From assembly GCF_017351175.1 (NCBI RefSeq), contig NZ_JAFMPN010000018.1, positions 62,743-96,258 on the forward strand: a stretch of 33,516 nucleotides of DNA, in the 5' to 3' direction. The position numbers were made by a program, and so were the translations under genes. How positions within the stretch are numbered: the first letter of the stretch is position 1; the number at the start of each line of letters is the position of its first letter. The notes beneath the pieces are model-generated. The model made no database searches, was not told the DNA's origin, and saw only the letters and a program-made list of their open reading frames with translations. Shown here piece after piece: positions 15,454 through 23,425 of the stretch. The stretch is from Desulfovibrio sp. Huiquan2017 (GTDB lineage: Bacteria > Desulfobacterota > Desulfovibrionia > Desulfovibrionales > Desulfovibrionaceae).

Positions 15454-16500
15454 CTAGGCCTTGGTCTCATCATGCGGGACGCCGTTCTCGGGATTGTCGA
15501 GCGGCAGGCCGACCTCGGCCATGGGCACGCCGAATTCCTCTTCGTATTCCGCGTAGGGATGGGCCTTGATGTTCGGATCGTTCCAGGGGTTCACGTGGTG
15601 CTTTGCGCGCGAATCGTTCGGCAGGTTTCTCGTCGGGGACAGGAAAACGCCCGGCATGTGCATGAGCTTGCTGAACGGGAAGTAGGCCATGAGCACGCTG
15701 ACCAGGAAGACATGAACGAAGAAGGACACGGTGATGGCCTCGGGGACGACGTAATGGAACGTCACCAGGCCCATGGTCAGCTCCTTGATGGCGATGATGT
15801 CAACCTTGGCGTAGTAGCGCATGTAGATGCCCGACAGGGCAATGGACAGGATCAGGAACAACGGGAAGAAGTCGGAGACATAGGAGATGTAGTTGATCCT
15901 GGGGTTGATCAGCCTGCGGCTCAGGAGCAGGACCACGCCCGCCACCAGGCCGAGGTCGCTCAGGTACATGACCGGAGCGCCGATTTGCAGGATGCCGTCC
16001 ACGAACTCGAGCGCGCCCACCGGGAGGAACGGGATCGGTTCGAGGAACAGGCGCAGGTGCCGCAGGGCGATGATGAAAAAGGAGTAGTGGAAGGTGATGG
16101 CGAAAAGCCACAGCCACTTGCTCGATTTGTAGGCCACCACGGGGTGATCCTTGCCCTCGTGCAGGGACACGGCGGTGTTCCTGAACAGGGAACGGAAGGC
16201 GAAGACCTCCAGAACCATGCGGAAGAAGGTCTGGGCTCCGGTCTGGGGACAGTCCAGCTTGTTCTGCTTGAACAGCTCGGGATCAAAGGATTGGAACTGG
16301 CCGCCTGTTGTGGGGATGCGGAACGGCACGGCGCTCCGGCCCCAGGTGACGACTTTATAAATAAAGCCGATAATAAAGATGATGAACGCCGTCGTCGGGA
16401 TGCAGACACCGAAGAAAGTCCTCATGTGTGCCGCATCAACCCCGAACAACGGGATCAACACCAGGAGAAAGACGAACAGAAGTGAGTAAAGAGCATTCAT
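15454..16500 (-). CDS. dsrM: DsrM, NarI-like diheme cytochrome b subunit of DsrMKJOP
   Basis: The 348-aa membrane protein resembles the cytochrome b subunit NarI and anchors DsrK. Hydrophobic helices lie near residues 3-22, 28-50, 130-150, 175-200, 215-235 and 255-280. His residues inside helices (for example in FAITFHYSFFIIALRHLRL and MGLVTFHYVVPEAITVSFFVHVF) are the likely heme b ligands. It links the menaquinone pool to DsrK. GAGGTG lies 7 nt before the ATG. It is first of the five core genes, 197 bp downstream of the RsbRD-like gene; I found no convincing promoter in that gap. Confidence 0.95.
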   Translation of the reverse strand: MNALYSLLFVFLLVLIPLFGVDAAHMRTFFGVCIPTTAFIIFIIGFIYKVVTWGRSAVPFRIPTTGGQFQSFDPELFKQNKLDCPQTGAQTFFRMVLEVFAFRSLFRNTAVSLHEGKDHPVVAYKSSKWLWLFAITFHYSFFIIALRHLRLFLEPIPFLPVGALEFVDGILQIGAPVMYLSDLGLVAGVVLLLSRRLINPRINYISYVSDFFPLFLILSIALSGIYMRYYAKVDIIAIKELTMGLVTFHYVVPEAITVSFFVHVFLVSVLMAYFPFSKLMHMPGVFLSPTRNLPNDSRAKHHVNPWNDPNIKAHPYAEYEEEFGVPMAEVGLPLDNPENGVPHDETKA

Positions 16501-16697
16501 CTACCGTCACCTCGCTTGAAGGTTGGACCGCCGGTTTTACCTGAACGGCCTGCCATTTTCGGGACACCCCCGAGGGACCGGCGTAAAAATGTTCGAAGCT
16601 ATGCGCTGAAGACGGATTCCCGCCCGAAAGGCCGAAACCCCCAACCCCTTGTCATGCTTCGCCCGGCTTCACACCGTGCGCCACACCCGGCGCGTCC

Positions 16698-17225
16698 CTA
16701 ATCGACCGATTTCTCGGCCGTAACGTCCGCAACCAATCCGGCCTTCCTGAGCAGACTGCTCTGGGCGCGCTTGACTTCCTCCACGCGGAACCGGAACACC
16801 TCGTCGCGACTCTTGGAATAGATGTCGAAGGACATCATGGCCAGGTTGTCCACCTTGGCCTCGAATCTGAGCAGCTCGTCCAGGGTGCCGTCCTTCTTCA
16901 TGGGCTGAAAGAACTCGTCGCGAAGAAGTTTCTTCAGTAGAAAGACGAAGCTGATGGCCTGGGAAGGAGAGAAATCCTGCACCGCCCGGATGCGGATGAG
17001 CTTGTCCAGACTCTCGGCGATGCGCCCCGCATCCTGCCACTCGATCAAATGGTCGATCAATTCCCCGGTGGCCTCGATGATGGCCGCCCCGACCGGGTTC
17101 TGAAATCGATCCTTCTGCCGCGACCAGACTTTCTGGGTTTCCTTGGGATAGGTCTTGAGAACCAGATCCGCCCATTTCTGCGACAATTCGGCCTTGCGTT
17201 CGGCCAACGTGGATTCAAAAGTCAT
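16698..17225 (-). CDS. RsbRD N-terminal domain protein upstream of dsrM
   Basis: The 175-aa product is predicted all-helical and cytosolic, with no signal or membrane segment. Its blocks ESTLAERKAELSQKWADLVLKTYP, NPVGAAIIEATGELIDHL and AVQDFSPSQAISFVFLLKKLLRDEF match the RsbRD N-terminal domain, a sensor domain of the RsbR stress-regulator group. The STAS output domain of full RsbR proteins is missing. A gene of this kind commonly stands directly upstream of dsrMKJOP in Desulfovibrio relatives (from memory). I chose the ATG at 17225; a GTG at 17258 adds 11 residues, and neither has a strong ribosome binding site. A role in adjusting or assembling the Dsr complex is inference from position. 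Confidence 0.75.
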   Translation of the reverse strand: MTFESTLAERKAELSQKWADLVLKTYPKETQKVWSRQKDRFQNPVGAAIIEATGELIDHLIEWQDAGRIAESLDKLIRIRAVQDFSPSQAISFVFLLKKLLRDEFFQPMKKDGTLDELLRFEAKVDNLAMMSFDIYSKSRDEVFRFRVEEVKRAQSSLLRKAGLVADVTAEKSVD

Positions 17226-17307
17226 TAACAACCCGCAACAATCCGTGAAATGAACCACTTGCGAACCCGGCCCGGAGGGCGCGGGCGGGCATTTCGCGGA
17301 CAGGCCT

Positions 17308-17336
17308 ATGATAAATTGTGAAAAACATCACGTAAA
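17308..17336 (-). promoter_or_regulatory. Promoter with embedded HcpR/Rex-like operator for the RsbRD-dsrMKJOP operon
   Basis: On the minus strand, TTTACG (17331-17336, four of six) and TATCAT (17308-17313, five of six) are separated by exactly 17 bp. Over the spacer and -35 lies TTGTGA-N6-TCACGT (plus strand, 17316-17333). The CRP/FNR-family HcpR consensus of sulfate reducers is TTGTGA-N6-TCACAA (10 of 12 match here); the NADH-sensing repressor Rex has a similar TTGTGAA-N4-TTCACAA (11 of 14). A site between -35 and -10 suggests repression. A second possible -35, TTGACG, lies further upstream near 17375. Confidence 0.6.
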
Positions 17337-17460
17337 ACTCAGAACCATATTCCAAACCCATCGGAAAACGTCAAGGTTTTTTCAAGGAAAAACCGGTCAA
17401 TGAAAAGGATTATCAGGGGTTGACGGCTTTGCCGAACAGGCTGCCGGGACACGCTTTTCA

Positions 17461-20022
17461 TCAGCCGCGCACCACCCTGTTGCGGCCCATGCGCTTGGCC
17501 TTGTACAGAGCCTCGTCAGCCCGGTTGAGGAGCTCTTCCACGGTGCTGTCCCCGGAGTGCATCCGGGTCACGCCCACCGAGACCGTGAAGGAGACGACGT
17601 CCCCCCCCACATCCACCGTGAGCCCGGCCAGGGCGGCCCGCAGGCGGCCCGCCGCCTCGGCTCCCTCCTCGATGTCGGTCTGCGGCAGGATGGCCGCGAA
17701 TTCCTCGCCGCCGAGCCTGCCGAAGATGTCCGAGGAGCGCAGGATGGACGAGACCGAGGAGGCCAGGGCCTTGAGGACCATGTCCCCGGCCGCGTGGCCG
17801 TAGCTGTCGTTGATGGACTTGAAATAGTCGATGTCGAGCATGAGCACGGTCAGGGGCTGGTCATAGCGCTTGGCCCGCTGGACCTCCACCGCGCCCAGGG
17901 AAAAGAACTGGTGCCGGTTGTTCGCCCCGGTCAGGGCGTCGATGGTGGCGAGCAGCTTCATCTCCTGTTCCAGTTCGATGCGCTTGGTCACGTCGTGGAT
18001 GACCGAGTACAGGCGCTGGACGCCCTGGACCATGATCGGGCCGGAATAGACCTCCACATCGCGCATCTCGCCGCTGGCCAGCCTGTGCCGGAGGATGAAA
18101 TAGGCCCGGCCTTCGTCCATGGAGCGGCGCATTTCGGTAAACATCTCGTCCTGGTCCAGGGCGTTGATCTGGCTCAGGTTCATGGTCCGCATGGTCTTGA
18201 TGGGATACCCATAGAATTCCGCGGCCGCCGGGTTGGCGTCGATGATCCGCTCGGACTTGGGATCGGTCAGGAGCATGATGGCGTGGTTGTTCTCGAAAAA
18301 GGCCCGGTATTGCTTCTCGCTCTCGCGCAGGACCCTTTCGGCTTCGATGCGGCGGGTGATGTCGCGGAAGGTCCCTTCCATGGCCACGGGTTCGTCCCGG
18401 TGGTTGAGGACCTGATGGGCGTTGGCTTCGATGACGATGGCCGACCCGTCCTTGCGCCGGGCGGTCATCTGTTGTCCCCGGATGGCCCCTTTCTGGCGCA
18501 GGATATCGCGCAGGCTTTCCACACCATCGGTCCGCCGATACAGGGTGTCGAGGTTACATCCCACCAATTCGGACTCCTCATAACAGAGCAGACGGCAGGT
18601 GGCCGGATTGACCATGAGCACGGTCCCTTCCAGGTCCGTGACCATGTAGCCCTCCTCGATGGTCTCGAAGATGCGCCGAAACTTCTCCTCGCTGCGTTTG
18701 AGCTCGGCCTCGGCGTGCTTGCGGTCCGAAATATCGCGGATGACGTTGACGACGCCCAAGGTGGCGCCGTCGTCCCCCTTGATCAGGGAGACGGATTGGT
18801 CGGCCGGGAAGATTTCACCGTTGCGCCGCTTGAGCGGCAGTTCGAAGAGCGTCCGCCCCTCGGCCTCGAAGGCCGCCCGGGAACGGGCCAGAAAATCGTC
18901 ATAGTGGCCGGCGCTGACGTGCAGCTCGCCCACCGGCAGCCCGGCCAACTCGGCCTGGGTCTTCTGGAACATGGATTCCGCAGCCGGATTGGCGTCCAGG
19001 ATCTCCATGTCCGGGGTGAGGATGAGCACCGCCTCGCCCAGCCCCACGAAGGTGCTGCGCAGCCACAACTCCTTTTCGGCCAGGGCCTCCTCGATGGCCC
19101 GTTGCTCGGTGATGTCCGTGCCCGACAACAGCATCCCCACGGGCAGGCCGCCCTCGGTGGTCAACAGCTTGCTTTGCCACATGACCGTCCGGTAGGCCCC
19201 TTCCCGGGTGTTCACCCGGAAGATGCGCTCGTCCCCTTCCGCCATCTGGCCGGATAGAACCAGGCACAGGCAGTCGCGGATTTCATCCCTGTCGAACGGC
19301 GGCACCAGCGCGTTCACCCAATCCCGGCCCAGGAGGTCCGCCTCGGTATACCCGAGCACCCGGCAGGCGGTCCGGTTGACCATGTCGATCTTCCCGGCGG
19401 CGTCGAGGGTGAAGACCATGGCCCCGACCACGTCCAGGTAATGAGCCACCCGGTTGCGTTCGCGGGCCAATTCGCGCGCGCCTTCCACCCGGGCGGTGAT
19501 GTCGTCCAGAACCACGGCATATCCATCGTAACGGTCGGAAAAATCGGCGGTCAGGGAAACCGAGACATTGAAATGGCGTTCGCCGTGCCCTTGGGCCACC
19601 GGCACATCCAGCTTGCAGGTTCCGGCTCCCCGGCCCAGGCTCTCGGCATCCAGGGCGCTCTCCAACCAGGGAGCCAGATCAGCCAGGGGGACGGGGGCAT
19701 GGCCGCCCCGGCACCAGTCGCCGCAGTCCTCGGCCCCGGTCAACTCCACGGCCGCCGGATTCATGACCTCCACCTGGAAATCGGAGTTGAGCAGCAGGAC
19801 AGGGGTGCGCAAGCTCAGGAACAGGGTATACAGCCGGGGCACTTGGGGATCCGGAGGGCAGTCCACGTCCTCGGCGGATGCGAAACCGGTATTCCCTGCC
19901 AGAACCTCCGCGCAAAACGACGCCCAAAACTCCACGGGATCGTCGCCGTCGCGCAGGCGGGCGGCGTGCTCCCGGGCGCGTTGCCGGAGTTGTTCCTCAG
20001 GGATGATGCGGCGGTTCTTCAA
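17461..20022 (-). CDS. Multi-PAS diguanylate cyclase
   Basis: The 853-aa product carries five PAS domains in series, each recognisable by a V/I-N/D-x-N-P/R-T/A segment (VMNPAAVELTG, VNRTACRVLGY, DANPAAESMF, VNPATCRLLCY, DANPAAAEFYGY), then a GGDEF domain. The active motif is GGEEF (771-775) and the inhibitory I-site RSSD (762-765) lies five residues before it, so it should make c-di-GMP from GTP with feedback control. No membrane segment is visible; sensing is cytoplasmic. I chose the TTG at 20022 with GAGGA 7 nt upstream. A good promoter at 20109-20137 excludes the longer frame to 20160. The ATG at 20091 is an alternative but lacks a ribosome binding site. Confidence 0.85.
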   Translation of the reverse strand: MKNRRIIPEEQLRQRAREHAARLRDGDDPVEFWASFCAEVLAGNTGFASAEDVDCPPDPQVPRLYTLFLSLRTPVLLLNSDFQVEVMNPAAVELTGAEDCGDWCRGGHAPVPLADLAPWLESALDAESLGRGAGTCKLDVPVAQGHGERHFNVSVSLTADFSDRYDGYAVVLDDITARVEGARELARERNRVAHYLDVVGAMVFTLDAAGKIDMVNRTACRVLGYTEADLLGRDWVNALVPPFDRDEIRDCLCLVLSGQMAEGDERIFRVNTREGAYRTVMWQSKLLTTEGGLPVGMLLSGTDITEQRAIEEALAEKELWLRSTFVGLGEAVLILTPDMEILDANPAAESMFQKTQAELAGLPVGELHVSAGHYDDFLARSRAAFEAEGRTLFELPLKRRNGEIFPADQSVSLIKGDDGATLGVVNVIRDISDRKHAEAELKRSEEKFRRIFETIEEGYMVTDLEGTVLMVNPATCRLLCYEESELVGCNLDTLYRRTDGVESLRDILRQKGAIRGQQMTARRKDGSAIVIEANAHQVLNHRDEPVAMEGTFRDITRRIEAERVLRESEKQYRAFFENNHAIMLLTDPKSERIIDANPAAAEFYGYPIKTMRTMNLSQINALDQDEMFTEMRRSMDEGRAYFILRHRLASGEMRDVEVYSGPIMVQGVQRLYSVIHDVTKRIELEQEMKLLATIDALTGANNRHQFFSLGAVEVQRAKRYDQPLTVLMLDIDYFKSINDSYGHAAGDMVLKALASSVSSILRSSDIFGRLGGEEFAAILPQTDIEEGAEAAGRLRAALAGLTVDVGGDVVSFTVSVGVTRMHSGDSTVEELLNRADEALYKAKRMGRNRVVRG

Positions 20023-20108
20023 GCGCGTGTCCTCGGTAGGTGGCGTTGTTCCACGAGCAAGTCCGCGTACGCCGATGCGGGCGGACGACATGCAGGATGC
20101 GGGCGAAA

Positions 20109-20137
20109 ACCATACTGCTTCGCGCCGCTGTTGTCGA
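20109..20137 (-). promoter_or_regulatory. Sigma-70 promoter of the diguanylate cyclase gene
   Basis: TCGACA (five of six), a 17-bp spacer and TATGGT (four of six) on the minus strand. The start of transcription near 20102 gives a leader of about 80 nt before the TTG at 20022. Confidence 0.55.
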
Positions 20138-20411
20138 GCCGGTCGGAGGTTTTTTATCATTTGTCACGACCCGGTGACTTGTGCCGGGTGACGGGGAACC
20201 CAGGCCGACAGCCGTGGAATCCGCCCCGCCCGATCGCGGCCGGGCCCCATGGGGGATATCCCGTCAACTCCCTAACGGGAAACCCGGACGCCGAAAGCCG
20301 CTTCACGGCGGGATTCAAGCGGTTTTGCCCCCCGGCGGGCAGGGGCTTACGCCCGCGTATCCATTTCTTGCGTCTTCGACGTGGCCGTTTCCGCCACGCC
20401 GCTTTCCGCAT
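20138..20411. other. Intergenic region without a convincing gene; several GC-rich hairpins
   Basis: With the diguanylate cyclase leader, this forms a 437-bp gap between 20022 and 20460. Small inverted repeats are seen: CCCGT-N10-ACGGG (20260-20279), GCCG-N5-CGGC (20297-20309) and CGTGGC-N7-GCCACG (20380-20398). Reading frames here lack a ribosome binding site and have low-complexity Arg/Pro/Gly translations. I found no tRNA, and no match by eye to riboswitch cores I know. A small RNA cannot be excluded. Confidence 0.4.
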
Positions 20412-20445
20412 AAGAAAAGGGCCCGCTCCGGAAAGGAACGGGCCC
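20412..20445 (-). terminator. Rho-independent terminator of the tRNA methyltransferase gene
   Basis: GGGCCCG and CGGGCCC arms, extended by TCC/GGA across one mismatch, followed on the minus strand by TTTTCTTAT. It starts 15 bp after the stop at 20460. Confidence 0.82.
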
Positions 20446-20459
20446 CCAAGGCTTGCGAA

Positions 20460-21344
20460 TTAGATTTCAAGGATGTCCGGGTCGTCCTCCGCAGAGGCAC
20501 CGGGCAACTCCTCGCCGGGGGCGTCCGTCGCCTCTTCCGGGAGGTCGCCGGGCACGTTCCCGGACAAAGGCAAGGTCTCGGGCTGCTCCATGTATCGGGC
20601 AAAGACCAAAAAGCCGGTGTGGGCGACCATGCGGTCGTCCGGGCGCAGCCGATCGGCCACGGGCTTCCAGCGACGGATCAGGATTTCCAGGACCTCCATC
20701 TCGGCGAAGGGGCCGTCCTCCAGGCCACGCAACAGGTCGGACACCTGGTTGACCGTGGGCAACAGGAAGCCGCACATGGCACCGGGGATAACCGCGCTCG
20801 GAATGGACGGGAGGTATTCCCAGGGGGTGCGCACATCCAGGAACAGGGCGTCCGCGCCCGAATGCAGGAAACCGTCCTCGATGTTCCGGTTGACCTGCTC
20901 CACGCGATGAGCCAGGCCCACGCGCTCCAGATTCTTCCCTGCCAGCTTGTAAAAGTCCGCGCGCCGCTCGTAGGTGATGACCTTGCCGGTGTCGCCCACG
21001 AACCAGGCCAGGGCCGTGGTCAGGCCGCCCGAGCCCGTGCCGGACTCGATGACCGTGGAGCCGGGGCCGATGCCCAGCTTCATCATCAGGTAGCCGATCT
21101 CCTTGGGATACATGATCTGGGTCTGGCGTTTCACCCCCTTGATCAGGTCGTGCAGGGTGGGCTTGAGCACCAGGTACAATTTACCGAGGTGGGTCTTGAC
21201 GTATTGGCCGTAGCCCGCCTCGGCCACCTCGTCCATGAGCAGCTTGCCGTCATGGGTATGGACCTCGCCGCCTGCCTCAAGCTTGCGCAGGTAGCGTTTG
21301 CCCTTGTGGCTGATGAGCAAAATGAGCTGTCCCGGTTCAATCAT
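20460..21344 (-). CDS. tRNA (adenine-N1)-methyltransferase, TrmI type
   Basis: The 294-aa product matches the TrmI family, which methylates N1 of adenine 58 in the tRNA T-loop using S-adenosylmethionine. An N-terminal beta domain (PGQLILLISHKGKRYLRKLE) precedes RQTQIMYPKEIGYLMMKLGIGPGSTVIESGTGSGGLTTALAWFVG, where ESGTGSGGLT is the SAM-binding loop and QIMYPKE is family specific. DALFLDVRTPWEYLP resembles the DVPxPW catalytic segment with Asp then Pro-Trp. The C-terminus is an acidic tail not needed for the fold. AGGAGG lies 10 nt before the ATG. The sensor kinase gene ends 69 bp upstream on the same strand. Confidence 0.88.
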   Translation of the reverse strand: MIEPGQLILLISHKGKRYLRKLEAGGEVHTHDGKLLMDEVAEAGYGQYVKTHLGKLYLVLKPTLHDLIKGVKRQTQIMYPKEIGYLMMKLGIGPGSTVIESGTGSGGLTTALAWFVGDTGKVITYERRADFYKLAGKNLERVGLAHRVEQVNRNIEDGFLHSGADALFLDVRTPWEYLPSIPSAVIPGAMCGFLLPTVNQVSDLLRGLEDGPFAEMEVLEILIRRWKPVADRLRPDDRMVAHTGFLVFARYMEQPETLPLSGNVPGDLPEEATDAPGEELPGASAEDDPDILEI

Positions 21345-21413
21345 AGGTAATGGGCCTCCTGAGAATGATGGCCCTGAGTACGGTCCGCAAGGCCGGAAGT
21401 CAAGAAAAAGGGC

Positions 21414-23255
21414 TCACGCCCCGGGCAGGGTCACACGCAGGGTGGTCCGGTCCTCGGCGTCCGAGACCCCAAGCTCGATGGACCCGCCCATGGCCCCGGC
21501 CGCCAGCCGCGCGGAATAGGTTCCCAGGCCGGTGCCGTCCCGCTTGCCCCCGGTGGAATACTTGTCGAAAAAGGTCTCGCGCAGGGGCTTGGGCACGACT
21601 CCGGGATTGGCCATGGTCAAAACGACCTCCTTCCCCGACGCCGCCCGCACAGATATCTCGCTTCCCGCCGGAGCGGCTTCCACCGCATTGAGCAACAGAT
21701 TGGAGACCATGGCCTCAAGCAGCGCCTCATTGGCGGGGATCGTCAGGCAGGCCAGCCCGTCGTCCGGCACCCCGTCGAATTCCACGGTCACGGTCTGGTC
21801 ACGGTCCGCGATCCGCCCGGCCAGGTTGCCCAGGGTCTCCCGGATCACGGCCATGAGGTCCACGGACACGGGTTCGTAGGCGTAGGTCCCGGCCTCGATC
21901 TTGTACAGGGTCAGAGACATGCCGATCATGCGCAGGGCCTTTTCCGCCTGGTGCTCGATGAGATGCAGCATCTCGCTCAATTCGGCATCCAGGCGCTCCT
22001 CCTCGATAAGCAGGTACCGGCAGCCGTTGATCACGCCGATAATCGGCCCTCTGAGGTCATGGGCCACGATGCGGTCCACATCCGCGCGCAATTCTTCAAG
22101 TCCTTTCTGCTCGGAGATGTCCTGCACGCTGACCACCAGGCTCTCCCTGCCGTCCACCGTGGCCTCCACCATGTTCTTGAGCACCGGCAGACGGCTCCCG
22201 TCCTTGCGGGTCAGGTAGCACTCGTCCACACTGACGTGTCCATCGATGCAATGCCAGGGGCAGGACTTGGCGTCGCCGCATAGAATTTCCCGGCAGGGTG
22301 AGCCGAGCAGCTCCGCCCGGGAAGACCCGACCAGCCTTAAGGCCTCGGGATTGGCACCGGTCAGGGTGCGCGTCTGGAAATCGACCACGAAGATTCCCAC
22401 GGGCATGGAGTTGAGGATGCCCGAGAGGCGGCGCCTGGATCGAGCCAGGAGGTCCGCGCGCTCCCGATTCTCGGTCTCGTCCAAGGCAAAGGCGTAAAAA
22501 TAGTAGTTCTGTCCGTGGTGATCGCGGGCCATGGCCATGTCCAAGCGGATCCAGCGGAGTTCCCCGTCCTTGCGACGCATGCGCACGATCAGCCCCTGGA
22601 CCCAATCCTCGCTCCGGGTCAGGGAGACGATGCGCTCCGCGTCAACCGGGTCCACCACATGCGAGAAGGTATCGCCCGCCAGGGCTTGGATCCGGGCCAT
22701 TTCCGCAGGGGATTCGTAGCCGAGCATGCGGGCATAAGCCAGGTTGCGTTCCACGAACCGGCCGCCCACGAAGCCGTGGGTAATGCCCACCGGACTGTTC
22801 TCGAACAGGATGCGGCGGCGCTCGTCCGCGACGCGCCCTTCGGCCTCGGCCTTGCACCGCCGGGCCACTTCCTGCTCAAGGTCGTGAGTCCGGGCCAGGA
22901 AACGTTCCTCAAGGTCGCTCCGGGCGCGGTCCAGCTCCTCCTGGACCTCGTCCATGGTCCGCATGGACGGCAGCCAGAACCACAGCCCGGCCAGGAGCAG
23001 GCTTGCCCCGGCCAACTGCCCCAGGAGCTTGGCCAGATAGATGTGCACGCGCACGTCGCCTATCACGCCCCACCCCGGGATGCCGAGCATGTCGATGATC
23101 TCCATGAAGACCCCGAAGAGAATCAGCAGGAAACCGATTTTGATGAGCAGAAAGCCCCGGCGGCCGTAATTCACGGTCCGATCGGCGCGGATGAAGAGCC
23201 CCAGCGCCATGGCGAGAATAAAAAACCTCAGAATTTCAAGAGTTATTTCCAGCAC
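21414..23255 (-). CDS. Membrane sensor histidine kinase with two PAS domains, one Cys-rich
   Basis: The 613-aa product has three hydrophobic segments (about 6-24, 36-55 and 72-96), a coiled stretch (100-145), PAS domains at about 148-265 and 275-385, a phosphoacceptor segment with His399 in VAHDLRGP, and an HATPase domain whose G2 box is GTGLGTY. It should autophosphorylate on His399 in response to a cytoplasmic or membrane signal. The second PAS holds Cys321, 326, 332, 336 and 346 (CREILCGDAKSCPWHC and later), a possible redox or iron-sulfur sensor. The start is a GTG at 23255 with GGAGG 8 nt upstream. No response regulator is nearby, so the partner is unknown. Confidence 0.88.
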   Translation of the reverse strand: MLEITLEILRFFILAMALGLFIRADRTVNYGRRGFLLIKIGFLLILFGVFMEIIDMLGIPGWGVIGDVRVHIYLAKLLGQLAGASLLLAGLWFWLPSMRTMDEVQEELDRARSDLEERFLARTHDLEQEVARRCKAEAEGRVADERRRILFENSPVGITHGFVGGRFVERNLAYARMLGYESPAEMARIQALAGDTFSHVVDPVDAERIVSLTRSEDWVQGLIVRMRRKDGELRWIRLDMAMARDHHGQNYYFYAFALDETENRERADLLARSRRRLSGILNSMPVGIFVVDFQTRTLTGANPEALRLVGSSRAELLGSPCREILCGDAKSCPWHCIDGHVSVDECYLTRKDGSRLPVLKNMVEATVDGRESLVVSVQDISEQKGLEELRADVDRIVAHDLRGPIIGVINGCRYLLIEEERLDAELSEMLHLIEHQAEKALRMIGMSLTLYKIEAGTYAYEPVSVDLMAVIRETLGNLAGRIADRDQTVTVEFDGVPDDGLACLTIPANEALLEAMVSNLLLNAVEAAPAGSEISVRAASGKEVVLTMANPGVVPKPLRETFFDKYSTGGKRDGTGLGTYSARLAAGAMGGSIELGVSDAEDRTTLRVTLPGA

Positions 23256-23354
23256 GCGTGGTTCCTCCGGCCAAAGGGGCTCAAAGCTACCCTACGCCCT
23301 CCGGCCGCCCGCTCCAATTATTAATTCCCGGCCGGTGGAAACCTCCCGTCGAAC

Positions 23355-23382
23355 TTGACAGAACCGGCCCGGTACTTAATAA
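23355..23382 (+). promoter_or_regulatory. Promoter of the radical SAM gene
   Basis: A perfect TTGACA (23355-23360), a 16-bp spacer and TAATAA (23377-23382; three of six). It lies 43 bp before the ATG at 23426. Confidence 0.55.
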
Positions 23383-23425
23383 GCTGGCTAGAGTTAGGGA
23401 CTCCTCCCAAGGAACGCAACGCGAC

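Noticed and set aside
20157..20411. 84-codon minus-strand open frame in the gap after the TrmI terminator
   Set aside because: It starts just past the terminator hairpin and has no ribosome binding site. Its Arg/Pro/Gly-rich product resembles no family.
23258..23425. N-terminal extension of the radical SAM protein
   Set aside because: The extension contains the promoter with a perfect TTGACA and lacks homology; the family start motif begins right after the ATG at 23426.
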